From: Oscillospiraceae bacterium
GTDB lineage: Bacteria; Bacillota; Clostridia; Monoglobales; Monoglobaceae
NCBI GenBank assembly: GCA_015068605.1
Contig: SVKF01000005.1
Span: 62,001-126,000, forward strand
Reading direction: 5' to 3'
Length of the DNA: 64,000 nt
This document shows, one piece after another, positions 1 to 11,469 of this stretch (position 1 is its first letter; each line of letters starts with the position of its first letter). A model generated the notes under the pieces. That model was given only the letters and a program-made list of their open reading frames with translations, was not told the origin of the DNA and did not search any database. The position numbers were made by a program, and so were the translations under genes.

Positions 1-19
1 ATATGACGACAGCCCGAAA

Positions 20-1039
20 ATGTTATATGAAGCAATGAAAAAAGATAAAAGATTTGAAGATTATCAGTTTGTTTGGGCATTCCATAAACCGCAAAATTAT
101 AGGGTTGAAGGGGCAGAAATTATAAAGACAGATAGCTTCAAATATTTTAAGACAGCATTAAAAGCCGGTATATGGATAACAAATTCGGGAATAGAGAGAG
201 GCTTAAAGTTTAAGAATAAACACACGTTGTATATCAATACATGGCATGGAACACCAATTAAAAGAATGGGAACAGACATAAATGATAATAACAAGTCATT
301 TAAAAGTATTGAAAGCTCAAATGTAGATGTATTTACAGTTCAGAGTGATTTTGAAGCGGAAATTTTTGGGAGAGTATTTAATATAAATGATGAAGCAATT
401 TATAAAACAGGGCTACCAAGAAACGATAAACTTGCAAAGTGTGAAAAAGAGGAATGTATAGAATTAAAAAGTAAACTTGGATTGCCGATAGACAAAAAGA
501 TTATATTGTATGCGCCTACATTCCGTGAATATGAGAGAGATGAAATGCTGAACTGCTGCTTCAATTCTCCCATAGATGTTGAGATGTGGAAAAAGAAGTT
601 AAGTGATAAATATTGTTTGCTGATACGCGCCCATTATGAAGTGTCAAAGATGATGGAAATTAAAAATGATGGATTTGTGAAGGATGTAAGTGATTATGAA
701 AATCTTGATGATTTGATGATTGCATCGGATATACTGATTTCTGACTATTCAAGCATTTTCTTTGACTATTCAATAATGGACAAGATAATGCTTCACTTCA
801 CCTATGACTATGATAAATATAACGAGCAAAGAGGATTATATTTTGATATAAGAAATTGGCTGAATGGTAGCGACAATGAGGAAGAACTTATCAATTTGAT
901 TAGGAATATGGATGAAACTACGGAAATCATAAGAAATAAGAATTTTAGAGATAAATATGTAGAATATTATGGAAATGCTACTCAGAATTGTATAGATGTT
1001 ATTGCAAATAAAAATTGTGAAAAGAGGATGATATTATGA
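20..1039 (+). CDS. CDP-glycerol glycerophosphotransferase family protein (TagB/TagF-like)
   Basis: Motifs [19 protein letters not shown] and [11 protein letters not shown] are typical of the family; adjacent to tagD. Confidence 0.9.
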   Translation: MLYEAMKKDKRFEDYQFVWAFHKPQNYRVEGAEIIKTDSFKYFKTALKAGIWITNSGIERGLKFKNKHTLYINTWHGTPIKRMGTDINDNNKSFKSIESSNVDVFTVQSDFEAEIFGRVFNINDEAIYKTGLPRNDKLAKCEKEECIELKSKLGLPIDKKIILYAPTFREYERDEMLNCCFNSPIDVEMWKKKLSDKYCLLIRAHYEVSKMMEIKNDGFVKDVSDYENLDDLMIASDILISDYSSIFFDYSIMDKIMLHFTYDYDKYNEQRGLYFDIRNWLNGSDNEEELINLIRNMDETTEIIRNKNFRDKYVEYYGNATQNCIDVIANKNCEKRMIL

Positions 1040-1425
1040 AAAAAATAATAACATACGGAACATTTGATTTGTTGCATTATGGACACATAAACTTGTTAAA
1101 AAGAGCAAAGGCTCTTGGGGATTATCTTATTGTGGCGCTGTCGACAGATGAGTTTAACTGGAATGAAAAACAAAAAAGATGTTATTTTTCATATGATGAG
1201 AGAAAAAGCTTGTTAGAATCAATCAGATTTGTTGATTTGGTTATTCCTGAAACCAATTGGGAGCAAAAGATGACAGATGTTGATGAGTTTAAGGTTGATA
1301 CATTTGTTATGGGGGATGACTGGGAAGGAAAATTTGATTTTTTAAAGGAAAAATGTGAGGTTGTGTATTTACCGAGAACTCCGGAGATATCAACAACAAA
1401 AATAAAGTCGGATTTGAAAATATAG
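1036..1425 (+). CDS. tagD: Glycerol-3-phosphate cytidylyltransferase
   Basis: [20 protein letters not shown] nucleotidyltransferase motif, ISTTKIK near C-terminus; ATGA overlap with upstream gene. Confidence 0.92.
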   Translation: MKKIITYGTFDLLHYGHINLLKRAKALGDYLIVALSTDEFNWNEKQKRCYFSYDERKSLLESIRFVDLVIPETNWEQKMTDVDEFKVDTFVMGDDWEGKFDFLKEKCEVVYLPRTPEISTTKIKSDLKI

Positions 1426-1443
1426 TAAAGGACGGTTTCTGAA

Positions 1444-2418
1444 ATGAGTATAAAAATCAGTATTATAATTCCGGTGTACAATGTTGAAGGATATTTATCA
1501 GAATGTTTGGAGAGTATCATTTTGCAAAAGTATGATAACAAGGAAATAATATTGGTTGATGATGGTTCAACAGATAATTCTCCACAAATATGTGATGAAT
1601 ATGCAAACAAATATGATTATATAAAAGTTATACATAAATCAAATGGCGGACCATCAGATGCAAGAAACATAGGAATAGAAGAAGCGATAGGTGATTATAT
1701 TCTTTTTGTTGATTCAGATGATTTTATCAATGTTAATTCGCTGGAAAAGATAGCTGAAAGTGCAGGAAATAATGCTGATGTTGTTTTTTTGTGTGGGGTT
1801 AAATATATGCATAATGGGGAGTTGATTGTTCCACCTGAACGGATAATAAAAAGCGATTTAGAGGGTAAATCTATAGAGGAAGTATATAAGCTTTTGTCAG
1901 AGTTACCCAAGTTTCCGGCATCTGCTTGTACAAAGTTAGTAAAGAGGCAGTTGTTTGACACTTGGGATATACTAAAATTTGAAAAGGGTATATTATGTGA
2001 AGATATTGATTGGACTCTCAATCTTTTGAGTATTTCTCAAAAATTTGCCGTATGTGATTATAGGTATTATTTTTACCGCCAAAGCAGAGAAGGCTCAAGA
2101 ACAAATAATATAAGTAGACAACATATATCGGATTTGATTTATATTATAAATAAGTGGATTGGTAAAGCAAAAAGCGAACAAGGATATAAAAGAAAGTTTA
2201 TAATTAATACGCTTGCATATGAATATTTGCTCTTAATTACATTTTACGGAGGGCTTCAGGGTGATGAAAAAAAAGCATTAAAAAAGGAAATTGTTCATCT
2301 GAAATGGTTATTAAATGAGCGTAAAGAAAAAAGGTATATTGCAATCAAGTGGATAACGAAACTTTTGGGATTAAATTGTAGTGCGTTTTTATTGAATTTT
2401 TATTTAAGACATAGATAG
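1444..2418 (+). CDS. Family 2 glycosyltransferase
   Basis: SIIIPVYNVEGYLSECLESI...DDGSTDNSPQICDEYA GT2 signature. Confidence 0.92.
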   Translation: MSIKISIIIPVYNVEGYLSECLESIILQKYDNKEIILVDDGSTDNSPQICDEYANKYDYIKVIHKSNGGPSDARNIGIEEAIGDYILFVDSDDFINVNSLEKIAESAGNNADVVFLCGVKYMHNGELIVPPERIIKSDLEGKSIEEVYKLLSELPKFPASACTKLVKRQLFDTWDILKFEKGILCEDIDWTLNLLSISQKFAVCDYRYYFYRQSREGSRTNNISRQHISDLIYIINKWIGKAKSEQGYKRKFIINTLAYEYLLLITFYGGLQGDEKKALKKEIVHLKWLLNERKEKRYIAIKWITKLLGLNCSAFLLNFYLRHR

Positions 2419-2428
2419 AGGGAAGTTT

Positions 2429-3547
2429 ATGAAAATTTTGTTTTTTATAACGAATATAAGTTATGGTGGAGCGGAAAAAATGATGACTGCTGTTGCCAAT
2501 AAAATGGCGGAAGAGCACGATATAACATTTTTAGCATTTAAAGGCAATGACATAATGCAGCCGTTATCAGATAAAATAAAATACATTTACGATCCTTTGA
2601 GCAACAAGAAAAATAAGCTTATTTCAATTCCGTTGCGAATTTTATCCTTAAGGAAATATATAAAACAGGAAAAGTTTGATCTTGCAGTAGCTTTTCTTCA
2701 TCCGACTCATTATATGCTGACTATTGCGGCAAAGGGGACTGACACGAAGGTATTGCTTTCGGAACGTGGGGATCCTTCAAAGAAGAAAATTAAATATCAT
2801 TCCAATCCGGTTATGAATTTTTTTATGAAGGTTGCACTTCGTGGGATATTTTTAATTTTGCAAACAGCTGACGGATATGTGTTCCAGACAACACAAGCAA
2901 GGGATTGTTATTCCAAAAGATCGCAGAAAAAAAGTTGTGTTATTCCAAACCCTATTCCTGATAAAAATATCCCTGACAGATATGAGGGAGAGCGAAAAAA
3001 AACAATTGTCAATGTTGCGAGGATGGAACTTGTCCAGAAAAGACAGGATGTTTTAATAAAAGTGTTTGAATTGCTTGATGAAAAATATGATGAATATGAA
3101 TTGCTTCTGTATGGCGGCGGACCTGATGAAGAGAAAATTAGAGAAATAGCTGAAAAATCGCCGAAAAAAGATAAAATCCGTTTTATGGGTGTATCGAAAA
3201 CGGTTCTTGAAGATATAAGGGATGATGGTGTATTTGTATTATCTTCGGATTATGAAGGGATACCGAATGCACTTTTAGAGGCTATGGCGGTCGGGCTTCC
3301 ATGTGTCTCAACAGATTGCAGTCCCGGTGGAGCTCGTCTTTTAATAAACGATGGAGAAAACGGACTCATTGTGAAAAGAGGAGATAGTGAGAGTCTTGCT
3401 GCAGCAATAGAAAAGCTGATTGAAGATAAGAATTTTGCTGATAGATTAGGTAAAAATGCAACAGAAGTTCAGGAAACATATAAAAAAGAAAAAATATTGA
3501 ATATGTGGAAGGAATTTATGGAGCAAATTGATGAAGAGGGAAAATAA
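2429..3547 (+). CDS. Family 4 glycosyltransferase
   Basis: GGAEKMM N-terminus and VLSSDYEGIPNALLEAMAVGLPCVSTDCSPGG GT4 motif. Confidence 0.92.
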   Translation: MKILFFITNISYGGAEKMMTAVANKMAEEHDITFLAFKGNDIMQPLSDKIKYIYDPLSNKKNKLISIPLRILSLRKYIKQEKFDLAVAFLHPTHYMLTIAAKGTDTKVLLSERGDPSKKKIKYHSNPVMNFFMKVALRGIFLILQTADGYVFQTTQARDCYSKRSQKKSCVIPNPIPDKNIPDRYEGERKKTIVNVARMELVQKRQDVLIKVFELLDEKYDEYELLLYGGGPDEEKIREIAEKSPKKDKIRFMGVSKTVLEDIRDDGVFVLSSDYEGIPNALLEAMAVGLPCVSTDCSPGGARLLINDGENGLIVKRGDSESLAAAIEKLIEDKNFADRLGKNATEVQETYKKEKILNMWKEFMEQIDEEGK

Positions 3548-4638
3548 TGGGGAAAATTAAGGTTTTGCATATAATATCAAATTTCTCATCAGGCGGTGCT
3601 GAGCGTGTTCTGTTGGGGTATATGAAGGATTTGAAAGATGACCCGGAAGTAGAGTTATATGCTTTGGCTTTGGGAAAAAATATGGGAAGTATATTTGATA
3701 ATGAGATAGAAAAATTGAATCTTAATGTAAAATATGCAAACATATCAGGGAAATTTGTAGCTTTAAAAAGAATGAGAGCCATAAGAAAAATGGTTAAAGA
3801 AATCAAACCGGATATTATTCATTCACACCTTCGTCTTGTACCTTTTGCAACATTTTCGACACTGTTTTGCGGAAAGCTTAAAAGAATACATACAATCCAC
3901 ACGGTTCCGGAAGTTGAACATGCCGGGAAGCTTGGGAGAGTTATGGATATATGTTATCGCCATATGAATGTATTGCCTATTTGTCTTAACCGTGAACTTG
4001 CCAAAGATGCGGAAAAGCTGTATGGCATACCATTTTGTGAATTTTTATATAATGGAATTGATATTTCTAAATATAGTGGATTTGAGGGCAAAGACGGTTT
4101 GAGAGAAAAATATGGAATCCCCAAGGATGCCTATGTTGTAGGTCATGTCGGAAGATTTGTTCCTATAAAAAATCATGAGTTTATAATAGATGTTTTTAAT
4201 GAAGTGGTGAAGCTTAAAGACAATGCATATCTTATTCTGGTTGGCGAAGGCCAGGAGATGGTCAATATAAAAGAAAAGTGCAAAAGGCTGGGGATAGAGG
4301 ACAGAGTTGTTTTCACTGGTGCTTGCACAAATGTTCATGAAATTTTGCAGATAATGGATGGATTTATTTTTCCGTCTAAAAAGGAAGGGCTTGGAATTGC
4401 GCTCATCGAGGCTCAGGCAGCAGGGTGTTACTGTGTTGTATCAGATACCGTTCCTGAGGAAGCGTATGTAAGCGGAAGGCTCAAACCATTGTCGTTAAAT
4501 GATAAGCCTGAAAATTGGGCGAAAGCGCTGGTTGATGAAGAAGAAATGTCGGATAAACGCAACGAACTGAATGCATTTTCGATAGAGGGTGTTAATGACA
4601 AATTGCGGAATATTTATAAGCAAAGGATGGAGGAATAA
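3547..4638 (+). CDS. Family 4 glycosyltransferase
   Basis: FSSGGAERVLLGYM, VGHVGRFVPIKNHEF, FPSKKEGLGIALIEAQAAG. Confidence 0.92.
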   Translation: MGKIKVLHIISNFSSGGAERVLLGYMKDLKDDPEVELYALALGKNMGSIFDNEIEKLNLNVKYANISGKFVALKRMRAIRKMVKEIKPDIIHSHLRLVPFATFSTLFCGKLKRIHTIHTVPEVEHAGKLGRVMDICYRHMNVLPICLNRELAKDAEKLYGIPFCEFLYNGIDISKYSGFEGKDGLREKYGIPKDAYVVGHVGRFVPIKNHEFIIDVFNEVVKLKDNAYLILVGEGQEMVNIKEKCKRLGIEDRVVFTGACTNVHEILQIMDGFIFPSKKEGLGIALIEAQAAGCYCVVSDTVPEEAYVSGRLKPLSLNDKPENWAKALVDEEEMSDKRNELNAFSIEGVNDKLRNIYKQRMEE

Positions 4639-4641
4639 CGA

Positions 4642-5877
4642 GTGATACAGAACGCGGAACATAAACAAAAAAATCGTTTCTATATACGAGCAGCGATTTT
4701 GATGATACTATTTATATCATTTTTTGATTATTTGTTTTCGTATACAGTTTTATCTGCTGTTAAATTAAATTATGTTACAGTTATGGTTGTTGGCGTTATT
4801 TCGTTGTTGGTAGGATTATACGGAGATATAAAGCCAATGCTTTTGTGGCTCCCATTTTATATTTTTGTTTTTGCACACTGGTGGAGATTTAGATTTAGTG
4901 CACATTTTTTAATAATGTACATGTCAACCATGTGCTTTTCGGCATTCGTTCCATATTTTAATGATAAGCTTCGAAGAAGGTTTATTAAAACCATAGTGTG
5001 GTTTGGATTGTTTTTTGCATTTGGATGTATTTTTCAAAAAATAATGCCACAGATATATGAAGCTATGATTTTTTCGTTTTTTAATGGAGAAACAAAACTT
5101 TTTATAAAAATTGCGCAATCTAATGGAGTGTATACAGGTTTTTCATATCAGCAGACGGCAGCTGCGGGAGCAATTACATTGGGGATTATTGCAGTCTGGT
5201 CGCAGTTTAAAAAGAATAAATGGTCAGTAGTTATTCTGATCCTTTTGTATTGGGGATTATTTTTGACTGCAAAAAGAATGTATTTTTTAATCAGTATAGT
5301 TGTTCCTTTTATAATGTATTATTATAAAAGTGAAAAAGGAAAAATTGGTCGCCTTCTTGTGGGTGTGTTATTAGCGGTTATTTTAGGATATGTTTTCAAC
5401 TCGCTTTTTGTGGAAAGTGATATTAAAATGGTTGAAAAAATAGGTGAACTAACTGCGGATAATGTTGATATGGATGTTGCGACCTCGGGAAGAGGTGAGC
5501 TTATAAGAAAGGCAATGTATCAATTTGGAGAGCATCCTCTGACAGGAATGGGCTGGGGGCGATTTGGTGCTAAATATGGTACATCTGTTCATAATGTGTA
5601 TATTCAGCTTCTTTGTGAAACAGGTATTTTCGGTATGGCATCCTTTGTGTTTTGTGCCTTAATAATGCTTGGGAAAAGTGTAAAAAAGCTTAAACATACA
5701 AATGAGAATGACAATACCAAATCAATACTTCTTTTGTCGGTTGGAATCCAGTTTGCATTTCTTATATATTCGTTTACGGGTAATCCGTTATATGACCTTC
5801 AGTGGATTTGGATGTATTTCTTTATGGGGGCAGTTTCACTTACTCTTAAACCGGAGAAGTCGGAGGAAAAATCATGA
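4642..5877 (+). CDS. O-antigen ligase/polymerase-like multi-TM protein (Wzy-type)
   Basis: Multiple hydrophobic segments; GMGWGRFG...VHNVYIQLLCETGIFG motif typical of Wzy/WaaL-like proteins; context. Confidence 0.8.
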   Translation: MIQNAEHKQKNRFYIRAAILMILFISFFDYLFSYTVLSAVKLNYVTVMVVGVISLLVGLYGDIKPMLLWLPFYIFVFAHWWRFRFSAHFLIMYMSTMCFSAFVPYFNDKLRRRFIKTIVWFGLFFAFGCIFQKIMPQIYEAMIFSFFNGETKLFIKIAQSNGVYTGFSYQQTAAAGAITLGIIAVWSQFKKNKWSVVILILLYWGLFLTAKRMYFLISIVVPFIMYYYKSEKGKIGRLLVGVLLAVILGYVFNSLFVESDIKMVEKIGELTADNVDMDVATSGRGELIRKAMYQFGEHPLTGMGWGRFGAKYGTSVHNVYIQLLCETGIFGMASFVFCALIMLGKSVKKLKHTNENDNTKSILLLSVGIQFAFLIYSFTGNPLYDLQWIWMYFFMGAVSLTLKPEKSEEKS

Positions 5878-7010
5878 AAAAAGTTGGAATACTGACATTT
5901 CATTGCGCAGATAATTATGGCGCAGTTTTACAATGCTATGCAATGCAGAAATATCTGGAATCGCTTGGTTGTGGTGCTGAGGTAATAAATTATATTCCGT
6001 CGGTTCTTGAAGAGAAATATAGACCATATACACCTTTTTTAAAAACTTTAAATGGATATAAGAGAAGTGGCTTAAAGCGTCCGTTTTTCAGAGCGGTTAA
6101 AAGTTATGGAAGAAATATTTATTTTATAAAGAGAAGTAAGAAACACGGTTCGTTTGAGAGATTCCGAAAGAAATATCTTAAACTTTCTGATGTATGTAAA
6201 AGCCATAAGGAGTTTCTTGAAATTGTAGGCAAGTATGATTTGATTTCTGTTGGAAGTGACCAGGTATGGAGTAAACGTATCTCCGGAGGGGAATATGATA
6301 AGGTATATTTTTTGGATGGGGTAGATAACACGGTTAAAAAAATATCCTATGCAGCGAGTGCGGGAAGTTTGATTGAAAAGAATGACGAGGCGGAAATCGC
6401 AAGCCTTGTTGAAAATTTTGATTGTATATCTGCGCGCGAAGAGTCGCTTGCTAAGCAGCTTACTGAGTTGACAGGAAAGGGGTGTGTCGGAGTTCTTGAC
6501 CCTGTTTTTCTGCTTAACTATGAGCAATGGATCAATGAATTTTCAAAGAAAAATCCGTATAAAAAGAAGAAGTATATTCTTGCATATAATGTTTCCATTG
6601 AACCGACTATTGATGAATATTTCAAGCTTGTTGACGAGGTTGCAGCAAAGCTTGGGTGTGAAATTTATGAAGTTGGAGCAACAAAGCATTTTAAAGGAAA
6701 AGGGAAAGTTCTTGACAGTATAGGTCCTGAAGAGTTTATTCAACTTATTGAAGGAGCGGAATTTGTTTTTACAACATCATTTCATGCAACTGCTTTGGCG
6801 ATATTGTTTGAGAAGCAGTTTAATGTCTTTTTGCCGGATAATGCAAGCCGAATAATTGATATATTAAAAATTTTCAAGCTTGAAAATAAGATTATCAATA
6901 GTGGAGAAGAACTAAATTATCAAACTATTGATTATGATAAATTAAGCGAAATGAATGAACATGTAAAGGCTAAATCGAAAGAGTATATCATACAAAACTT
7001 GAACTATTAG
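5874..7010 (+). CDS. Polysaccharide pyruvyl transferase family protein
   Basis: GILTFHCADNYGAVLQCYAMQKYL N-terminus, SVGSDQVW, TTSFHATALAILF motifs. Confidence 0.9.
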   Translation: MKKVGILTFHCADNYGAVLQCYAMQKYLESLGCGAEVINYIPSVLEEKYRPYTPFLKTLNGYKRSGLKRPFFRAVKSYGRNIYFIKRSKKHGSFERFRKKYLKLSDVCKSHKEFLEIVGKYDLISVGSDQVWSKRISGGEYDKVYFLDGVDNTVKKISYAASAGSLIEKNDEAEIASLVENFDCISAREESLAKQLTELTGKGCVGVLDPVFLLNYEQWINEFSKKNPYKKKKYILAYNVSIEPTIDEYFKLVDEVAAKLGCEIYEVGATKHFKGKGKVLDSIGPEEFIQLIEGAEFVFTTSFHATALAILFEKQFNVFLPDNASRIIDILKIFKLENKIINSGEELNYQTIDYDKLSEMNEHVKAKSKEYIIQNLNY

Positions 7011-7020
7011 GAGAAGGAAA

Positions 7021-7983
7021 ATGGAGAAAAGTTTTTTAATTTCCATTGATACGGAAGGAGATAACCTTTGGCGTTGGGAAAATGAAGCGGAGATTACTAC
7101 ACAAAATGCAGACTTTCTTCCGCGTTTTCAAAATTTGTCTGAAAAATATGGATTTAAACCGACATATCTGACGAATTATGAAATGGCAAAATCAGAGAGC
7201 TATGTTGACTTTGCAAAGGATACACTGAAACGAAATGCCTGTGAAGTTGGGATGCATCTTCATGCATGGAATAATCCGCCTGAATACGATTTGTTAAATG
7301 GAGGAAAGTATTCTGCTGCACCATATCTTATAGAATATCCTTATGAGATAATGGAAGAAAAGATAAAAACAATAACAGCTGTTCTTGAAGATACATTCGA
7401 AAGAAATATTACTTCTCATCGTTCAGGAAGATGGGCGACAAATGAGAAATATTTTGAATTGCTTACTAAATATGGATATAAAGTTGATTGTTCGGTTACT
7501 CCGCATATAAACTGGAGCAAAACAGTTGGAGGAAGGCCTGAAAATTTTGGAAGTGATTATACAAAAGCGGAAGAGAAACCATATTATATTTCAAATTGTT
7601 ATGGAAATATTCTCGAACTCCCAATGACAGTTAGAGTGATGAAATCTTTTGGAACGAGTAGTAAGAATGATATTATGTCGATTGTTAAGGGGATGTATCA
7701 TAAGCTGAAAGGGGTTAGCGTTTGGCTTAGACCGAGCGTTGACAATGTTAAACAATGTCTGGAACTTGTGGAAAACCTGAAAAAAGACGACAGTGAATAT
7801 ATTATGTTTATGCTTCATTCTTCTGAACTGATGCCGGGAGGAAGTCCTAATTTTAAAAATGAATACGAGATAGAAGTTTTATATGAAAATATGGAACAAA
7901 TTTTTGAAAGCTGTTCAAAATCCTTTAAAGGAATGACGATAAGTGAATATGCTGAAAAGGTGGGTAATAATGGTAGAAATTAA
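7021..7983 (+). CDS. Polysaccharide deacetylase-like protein
   Basis: SIDTEGD near N-terminus, GMHLHAWNNP and SHRSGRW motifs. Confidence 0.75.
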   Translation: MEKSFLISIDTEGDNLWRWENEAEITTQNADFLPRFQNLSEKYGFKPTYLTNYEMAKSESYVDFAKDTLKRNACEVGMHLHAWNNPPEYDLLNGGKYSAAPYLIEYPYEIMEEKIKTITAVLEDTFERNITSHRSGRWATNEKYFELLTKYGYKVDCSVTPHINWSKTVGGRPENFGSDYTKAEEKPYYISNCYGNILELPMTVRVMKSFGTSSKNDIMSIVKGMYHKLKGVSVWLRPSVDNVKQCLELVENLKKDDSEYIMFMLHSSELMPGGSPNFKNEYEIEVLYENMEQIFESCSKSFKGMTISEYAEKVGNNGRN

Positions 7984-8728
7984 GGTTAGTGGCAAATTGA
8001 ATAAGTGTGCACATATATGGTTTGCGAAACAAAATACAAAAAGTAAACTGAATTGTGATGTTTATACATATTATGGCGTGGAAAATGTTATAGAGGGTTC
8101 GATAACTAAATTACAGCATACACTCATAACTGATTTAACAGAACCGCAGGATGAAATATTCCAGAAGTTTGCCAAAAACACAAAATATGAGATAAATCGA
8201 AGCGATAGAGATGGTGTTCAGTTTGAGGTGTATACACCTAATATGCTAAAGAACAACCAGGTTTTAAATGACTTTGTTGATTGTTATTTGCAAATGTATA
8301 AAAGCAAAAATATAAAGTGCAGTTCGCCGAAGAAAATGATGAAAGAATATATAAATGCAGATGCACTTGAAATAACATTAGCCCGATATAACGGCAAAGT
8401 TTTGGTTTATCATACATATGTACGGGATTCGGAAAATGTCAGACTGTTTCATTCTTGTTCAGATTTCAGAAATTGTCAGGACTCTGCAGAAAAGGCGATT
8501 GTTGGACGCGCAAATCGCTTTTTGCATTGGAATGATATGATATATTATAAAGAAAATGGGATCAGAATGCTTGATTGGGGCGGCATACAATCGTATGAAG
8601 AACCGAACGGAATTGATAAATTTAAAATGGATTTTGGCGGTGAATATAAGTGTTATTATAACTATTCAATAGAGAGAAGTTGTAAAGCCAAAATATTTGC
8701 AAAGCTAAAAAAGCTATTAAGACACTGA
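7970..8728 (+). CDS. FemAB/GNAT-like acyltransferase in polysaccharide cluster
   Basis: Start set to internal ATG 7970 (MVEIKVSG). FAKNTKYEINRSDRDGVQF and FHSCSDFR...HWNDMIYYKENGIRMLDWGG resemble FemAB/GNAT-fold proteins of polysaccharide loci. Confidence 0.6.
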   Translation: MVEIKVSGKLNKCAHIWFAKQNTKSKLNCDVYTYYGVENVIEGSITKLQHTLITDLTEPQDEIFQKFAKNTKYEINRSDRDGVQFEVYTPNMLKNNQVLNDFVDCYLQMYKSKNIKCSSPKKMMKEYINADALEITLARYNGKVLVYHTYVRDSENVRLFHSCSDFRNCQDSAEKAIVGRANRFLHWNDMIYYKENGIRMLDWGGIQSYEEPNGIDKFKMDFGGEYKCYYNYSIERSCKAKIFAKLKKLLRH

Positions 8729-8756
8729 TTTGTTACAGAATAGGGCGTGAATGTAA

Positions 8757-10280
8757 ATGTCGAGGACGACAAATTCTATAAAGAATGCAGCGACCGGAAT
8801 ATTAGGACAATGTCTTGTTATATTGTTTCAGTTTATAACGAGGACAGTTTTTATAGATGCTTTGGGAGAAAAGTATCTTGGAATAAGCGGGTTGTTTACA
8901 AATATAATATCAATGCTTTCTCTTGCTGAATTGGGTATTGGAACGGCGATAATGTATAAGCTTTATAAACCCATAGAACAGCAGGACGAACATCAGATAT
9001 ATCTTATAATGAAATTTTATAAAACGGTTTACAGAATAATAGGTCTTATTATGTTCCTTGCAGGACTTGCTCTGATGCCGTTTATAAAGCACATAATTAA
9101 AGATGATGTGAGCTTTATTAATGTATATCTCATATTTTTGCTGTATTTAATTCAGAGCGTTTCATCATATATGTTTTTCGCTTATAAAAGTGCGTTGATT
9201 CATGCCCATCAAAAGGAATATGTAACAACACTTGTCAGCTATATTTTTCTTATACTATCCAATGGAGCGCAAATTGCATTATTGATTTTTTTCAAAAGCT
9301 TTGAGCTTTTTGTCGTGGTTTCCATACTGAATACTATATTTATGAATATAGCAATCAGCATAATATGCGACAGAATGTATCCTTATATCAAGAAAAAAAG
9401 TAATGATAAGCTCAGTAAAGCGGAGCAAAAAAACATCTTTAAAGATTGCTATGCCTTGTTTATTTATAAAATAAACGGAGTCGTTCTTTCGGCGACGGAT
9501 AATATAATTATTTCGTCTTTTATTGGATTGGTGACGGTTGGGCTATATTCAAATTACAGCTTGATATATTCTGCCATAAACACAATGCTGACAAAGCTTT
9601 ATAATGCCATAAATGCAAGTCTTGGAAATTTGCACGCACAGGATAATCGTGAACATGAATATAAAGTTTTTAAACAGGTAAACTTTGTATCCTTTGTTAT
9701 TTTTACGGTTGCGGCAATCGGAATTGCCTTTTCTGCAAATGCGTTAATAAAGGTTTGGCTGGGGGATAGATTTATTATTAATGATGGTGTGGTATGGCTT
9801 TTGGGCTACAAGATGTTTCTGGAAGGGCAAAAGAAGGTTTTATCTACATACCGGAACACAATGGGTTTATTTCAACAAGCAAAATACAGACCCCTTGCCG
9901 GAGCCATAATTAACCTTGTTTTGTCGCTGATATTAGTGAAGTGGATAGGGCTTGTCGGCGTAATTTTGGGAACTGTTTTGGCTGACCTTTTAACCTATAT
10001 GTGGTATGACCCCAAAATAATATACAAGGCTTCCTTTGATGCAAATGTTCTTGAGTATTATATTAAAAGACTGTGTAATACTATTGTGCTTTTTGTGTGT
10101 GGTGGGGTTGTGTATTTTCTTACCAATGCCATAACAGTAGGCGGAATAACAGGATTAGCAATTAATATCGGAATATGTGCATTTGTTCCGGTTATTATAA
10201 TCTGCATAATATTTTGCAGGACAGATGAATTCAAGAGTACATTTGGTTTAATAAAGAGAATATTAAATAAGAGAAAATGA
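8757..10280 (+). CDS. Polysaccharide flippase (Wzx/MATE-like)
   Basis: About 12-14 hydrophobic helices, NAATGILGQ...FIDALGEKYLGISGLF motif common in Wzx-type transporters. Confidence 0.87.
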   Translation: MSRTTNSIKNAATGILGQCLVILFQFITRTVFIDALGEKYLGISGLFTNIISMLSLAELGIGTAIMYKLYKPIEQQDEHQIYLIMKFYKTVYRIIGLIMFLAGLALMPFIKHIIKDDVSFINVYLIFLLYLIQSVSSYMFFAYKSALIHAHQKEYVTTLVSYIFLILSNGAQIALLIFFKSFELFVVVSILNTIFMNIAISIICDRMYPYIKKKSNDKLSKAEQKNIFKDCYALFIYKINGVVLSATDNIIISSFIGLVTVGLYSNYSLIYSAINTMLTKLYNAINASLGNLHAQDNREHEYKVFKQVNFVSFVIFTVAAIGIAFSANALIKVWLGDRFIINDGVVWLLGYKMFLEGQKKVLSTYRNTMGLFQQAKYRPLAGAIINLVLSLILVKWIGLVGVILGTVLADLLTYMWYDPKIIYKASFDANVLEYYIKRLCNTIVLFVCGGVVYFLTNAITVGGITGLAINIGICAFVPVIIICIIFCRTDEFKSTFGLIKRILNKRK

Positions 10281-10290
10281 GGGATGAAAA

Positions 10291-11466
10291 ATGAAAATTG
10301 CTGTTGCCGGAACGGGTTATGTCGGTCTTTCAAATGCTATACTTTTAGCGCAGAATAATGAGGTTTGGGCTGTTGATATTATTCCTGAAAAGGTGGAACT
10401 TATAAATTGCGGCAAATCGCCTATAGTTGATGAGGAAATAGAAGAATATCTGCAGACAAAAGAACTTAATTTGACAGCCACAACTGATGCCAAAAAGGCT
10501 TATAAAAATGCAGATTATATTATTATCTCAACACCGACTAATTATGACCCACAGAAAAATTATTTTGATACCTCGTCTGTTGAGGCTGTTATTGAGCAGG
10601 TTTTAGAAATTGAGCCAAATGCAACAATGGTTATAAAATCAACCGTTCCTGTCGGATACACGAAAAACATAAAAACGAAATATGAAAATATCAATATAAT
10701 GTTCTCTCCTGAATTTTTAAGAGAAGGAAGAGCTCTTTATGATAATTTATATCCGTCAAGGATTATCGTTGGTTCAGATGAAAGACTTGCAAAAAAGGCG
10801 GAAGAGTTTGCAAAGCTTCTTGAGGAAGGCGCAGTAAAAGAAAACATTCCGATACTTTTCACAAAGGAAACAGAGGCGGAAGCGATTAAGCTTTTTGCAA
10901 ACACATATCTTGCCCTTCGTGTTTCATATTTCAATGAGCTTGACACTTATGCAGAAGTCAGAGGTCTTGATACAAAAGCGATAATTGAGGGCGTTGGCTT
11001 GGACCCGCGAATCGGGAATCACTATAATAATCCATCATTTGGCTATGGCGGATATTGTTTGCCGAAGGACACAAAGCAACTCCTTGCCAATTATAATGAT
11101 GTTCCCAATAACATTATCGCTGCAATAGTTGATGCAAACAGAACGAGAAAGGACTTTATCGCAGACAGAATTATTGCAAAAAATCCTAAAATTGTTGGCG
11201 TATACAGGCTGACGATGAAGGCAAATTCTGATAATTTCCGTGCCTCATCAATTCAGGGTGTTATGAAGCGAATAAAGGCAAAAGGCATAGAAGTTGTTGT
11301 TTATGAACCAACACTTAAAGAGGAGTTGTTTTTCAATTCTCGTGTCATAAAGGATGTCGAAGAATTTAAAAAGATATCGGATGTAATAATTGCAAACAGA
11401 TGCAATGATGAAATAATGGATGTTTTAGAAAAGGTCTATACAAGAGATTTGTATTTCAGAGATTAG
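10291..11466 (+). CDS. ugd: UDP-glucose 6-dehydrogenase family
   Basis: [32 protein letters not shown] catalytic Cys motif. Confidence 0.92.
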   Translation: MKIAVAGTGYVGLSNAILLAQNNEVWAVDIIPEKVELINCGKSPIVDEEIEEYLQTKELNLTATTDAKKAYKNADYIIISTPTNYDPQKNYFDTSSVEAVIEQVLEIEPNATMVIKSTVPVGYTKNIKTKYENINIMFSPEFLREGRALYDNLYPSRIIVGSDERLAKKAEEFAKLLEEGAVKENIPILFTKETEAEAIKLFANTYLALRVSYFNELDTYAEVRGLDTKAIIEGVGLDPRIGNHYNNPSFGYGGYCLPKDTKQLLANYNDVPNNIIAAIVDANRTRKDFIADRIIAKNPKIVGVYRLTMKANSDNFRASSIQGVMKRIKAKGIEVVVYEPTLKEELFFNSRVIKDVEEFKKISDVIIANRCNDEIMDVLEKVYTRDLYFRD

Positions 11467-11469
11467 GAG

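Noticed and set aside
5702-5914. 70-aa + strand ORF
   Set aside because: Overlaps the end of the Wzy-like gene and start of the pyruvyltransferase in another frame.
8747-8929. 60-aa + strand ORF at start of flippase
   Set aside because: Alternative frame of the flippase gene, which has a full-length supported ORF.
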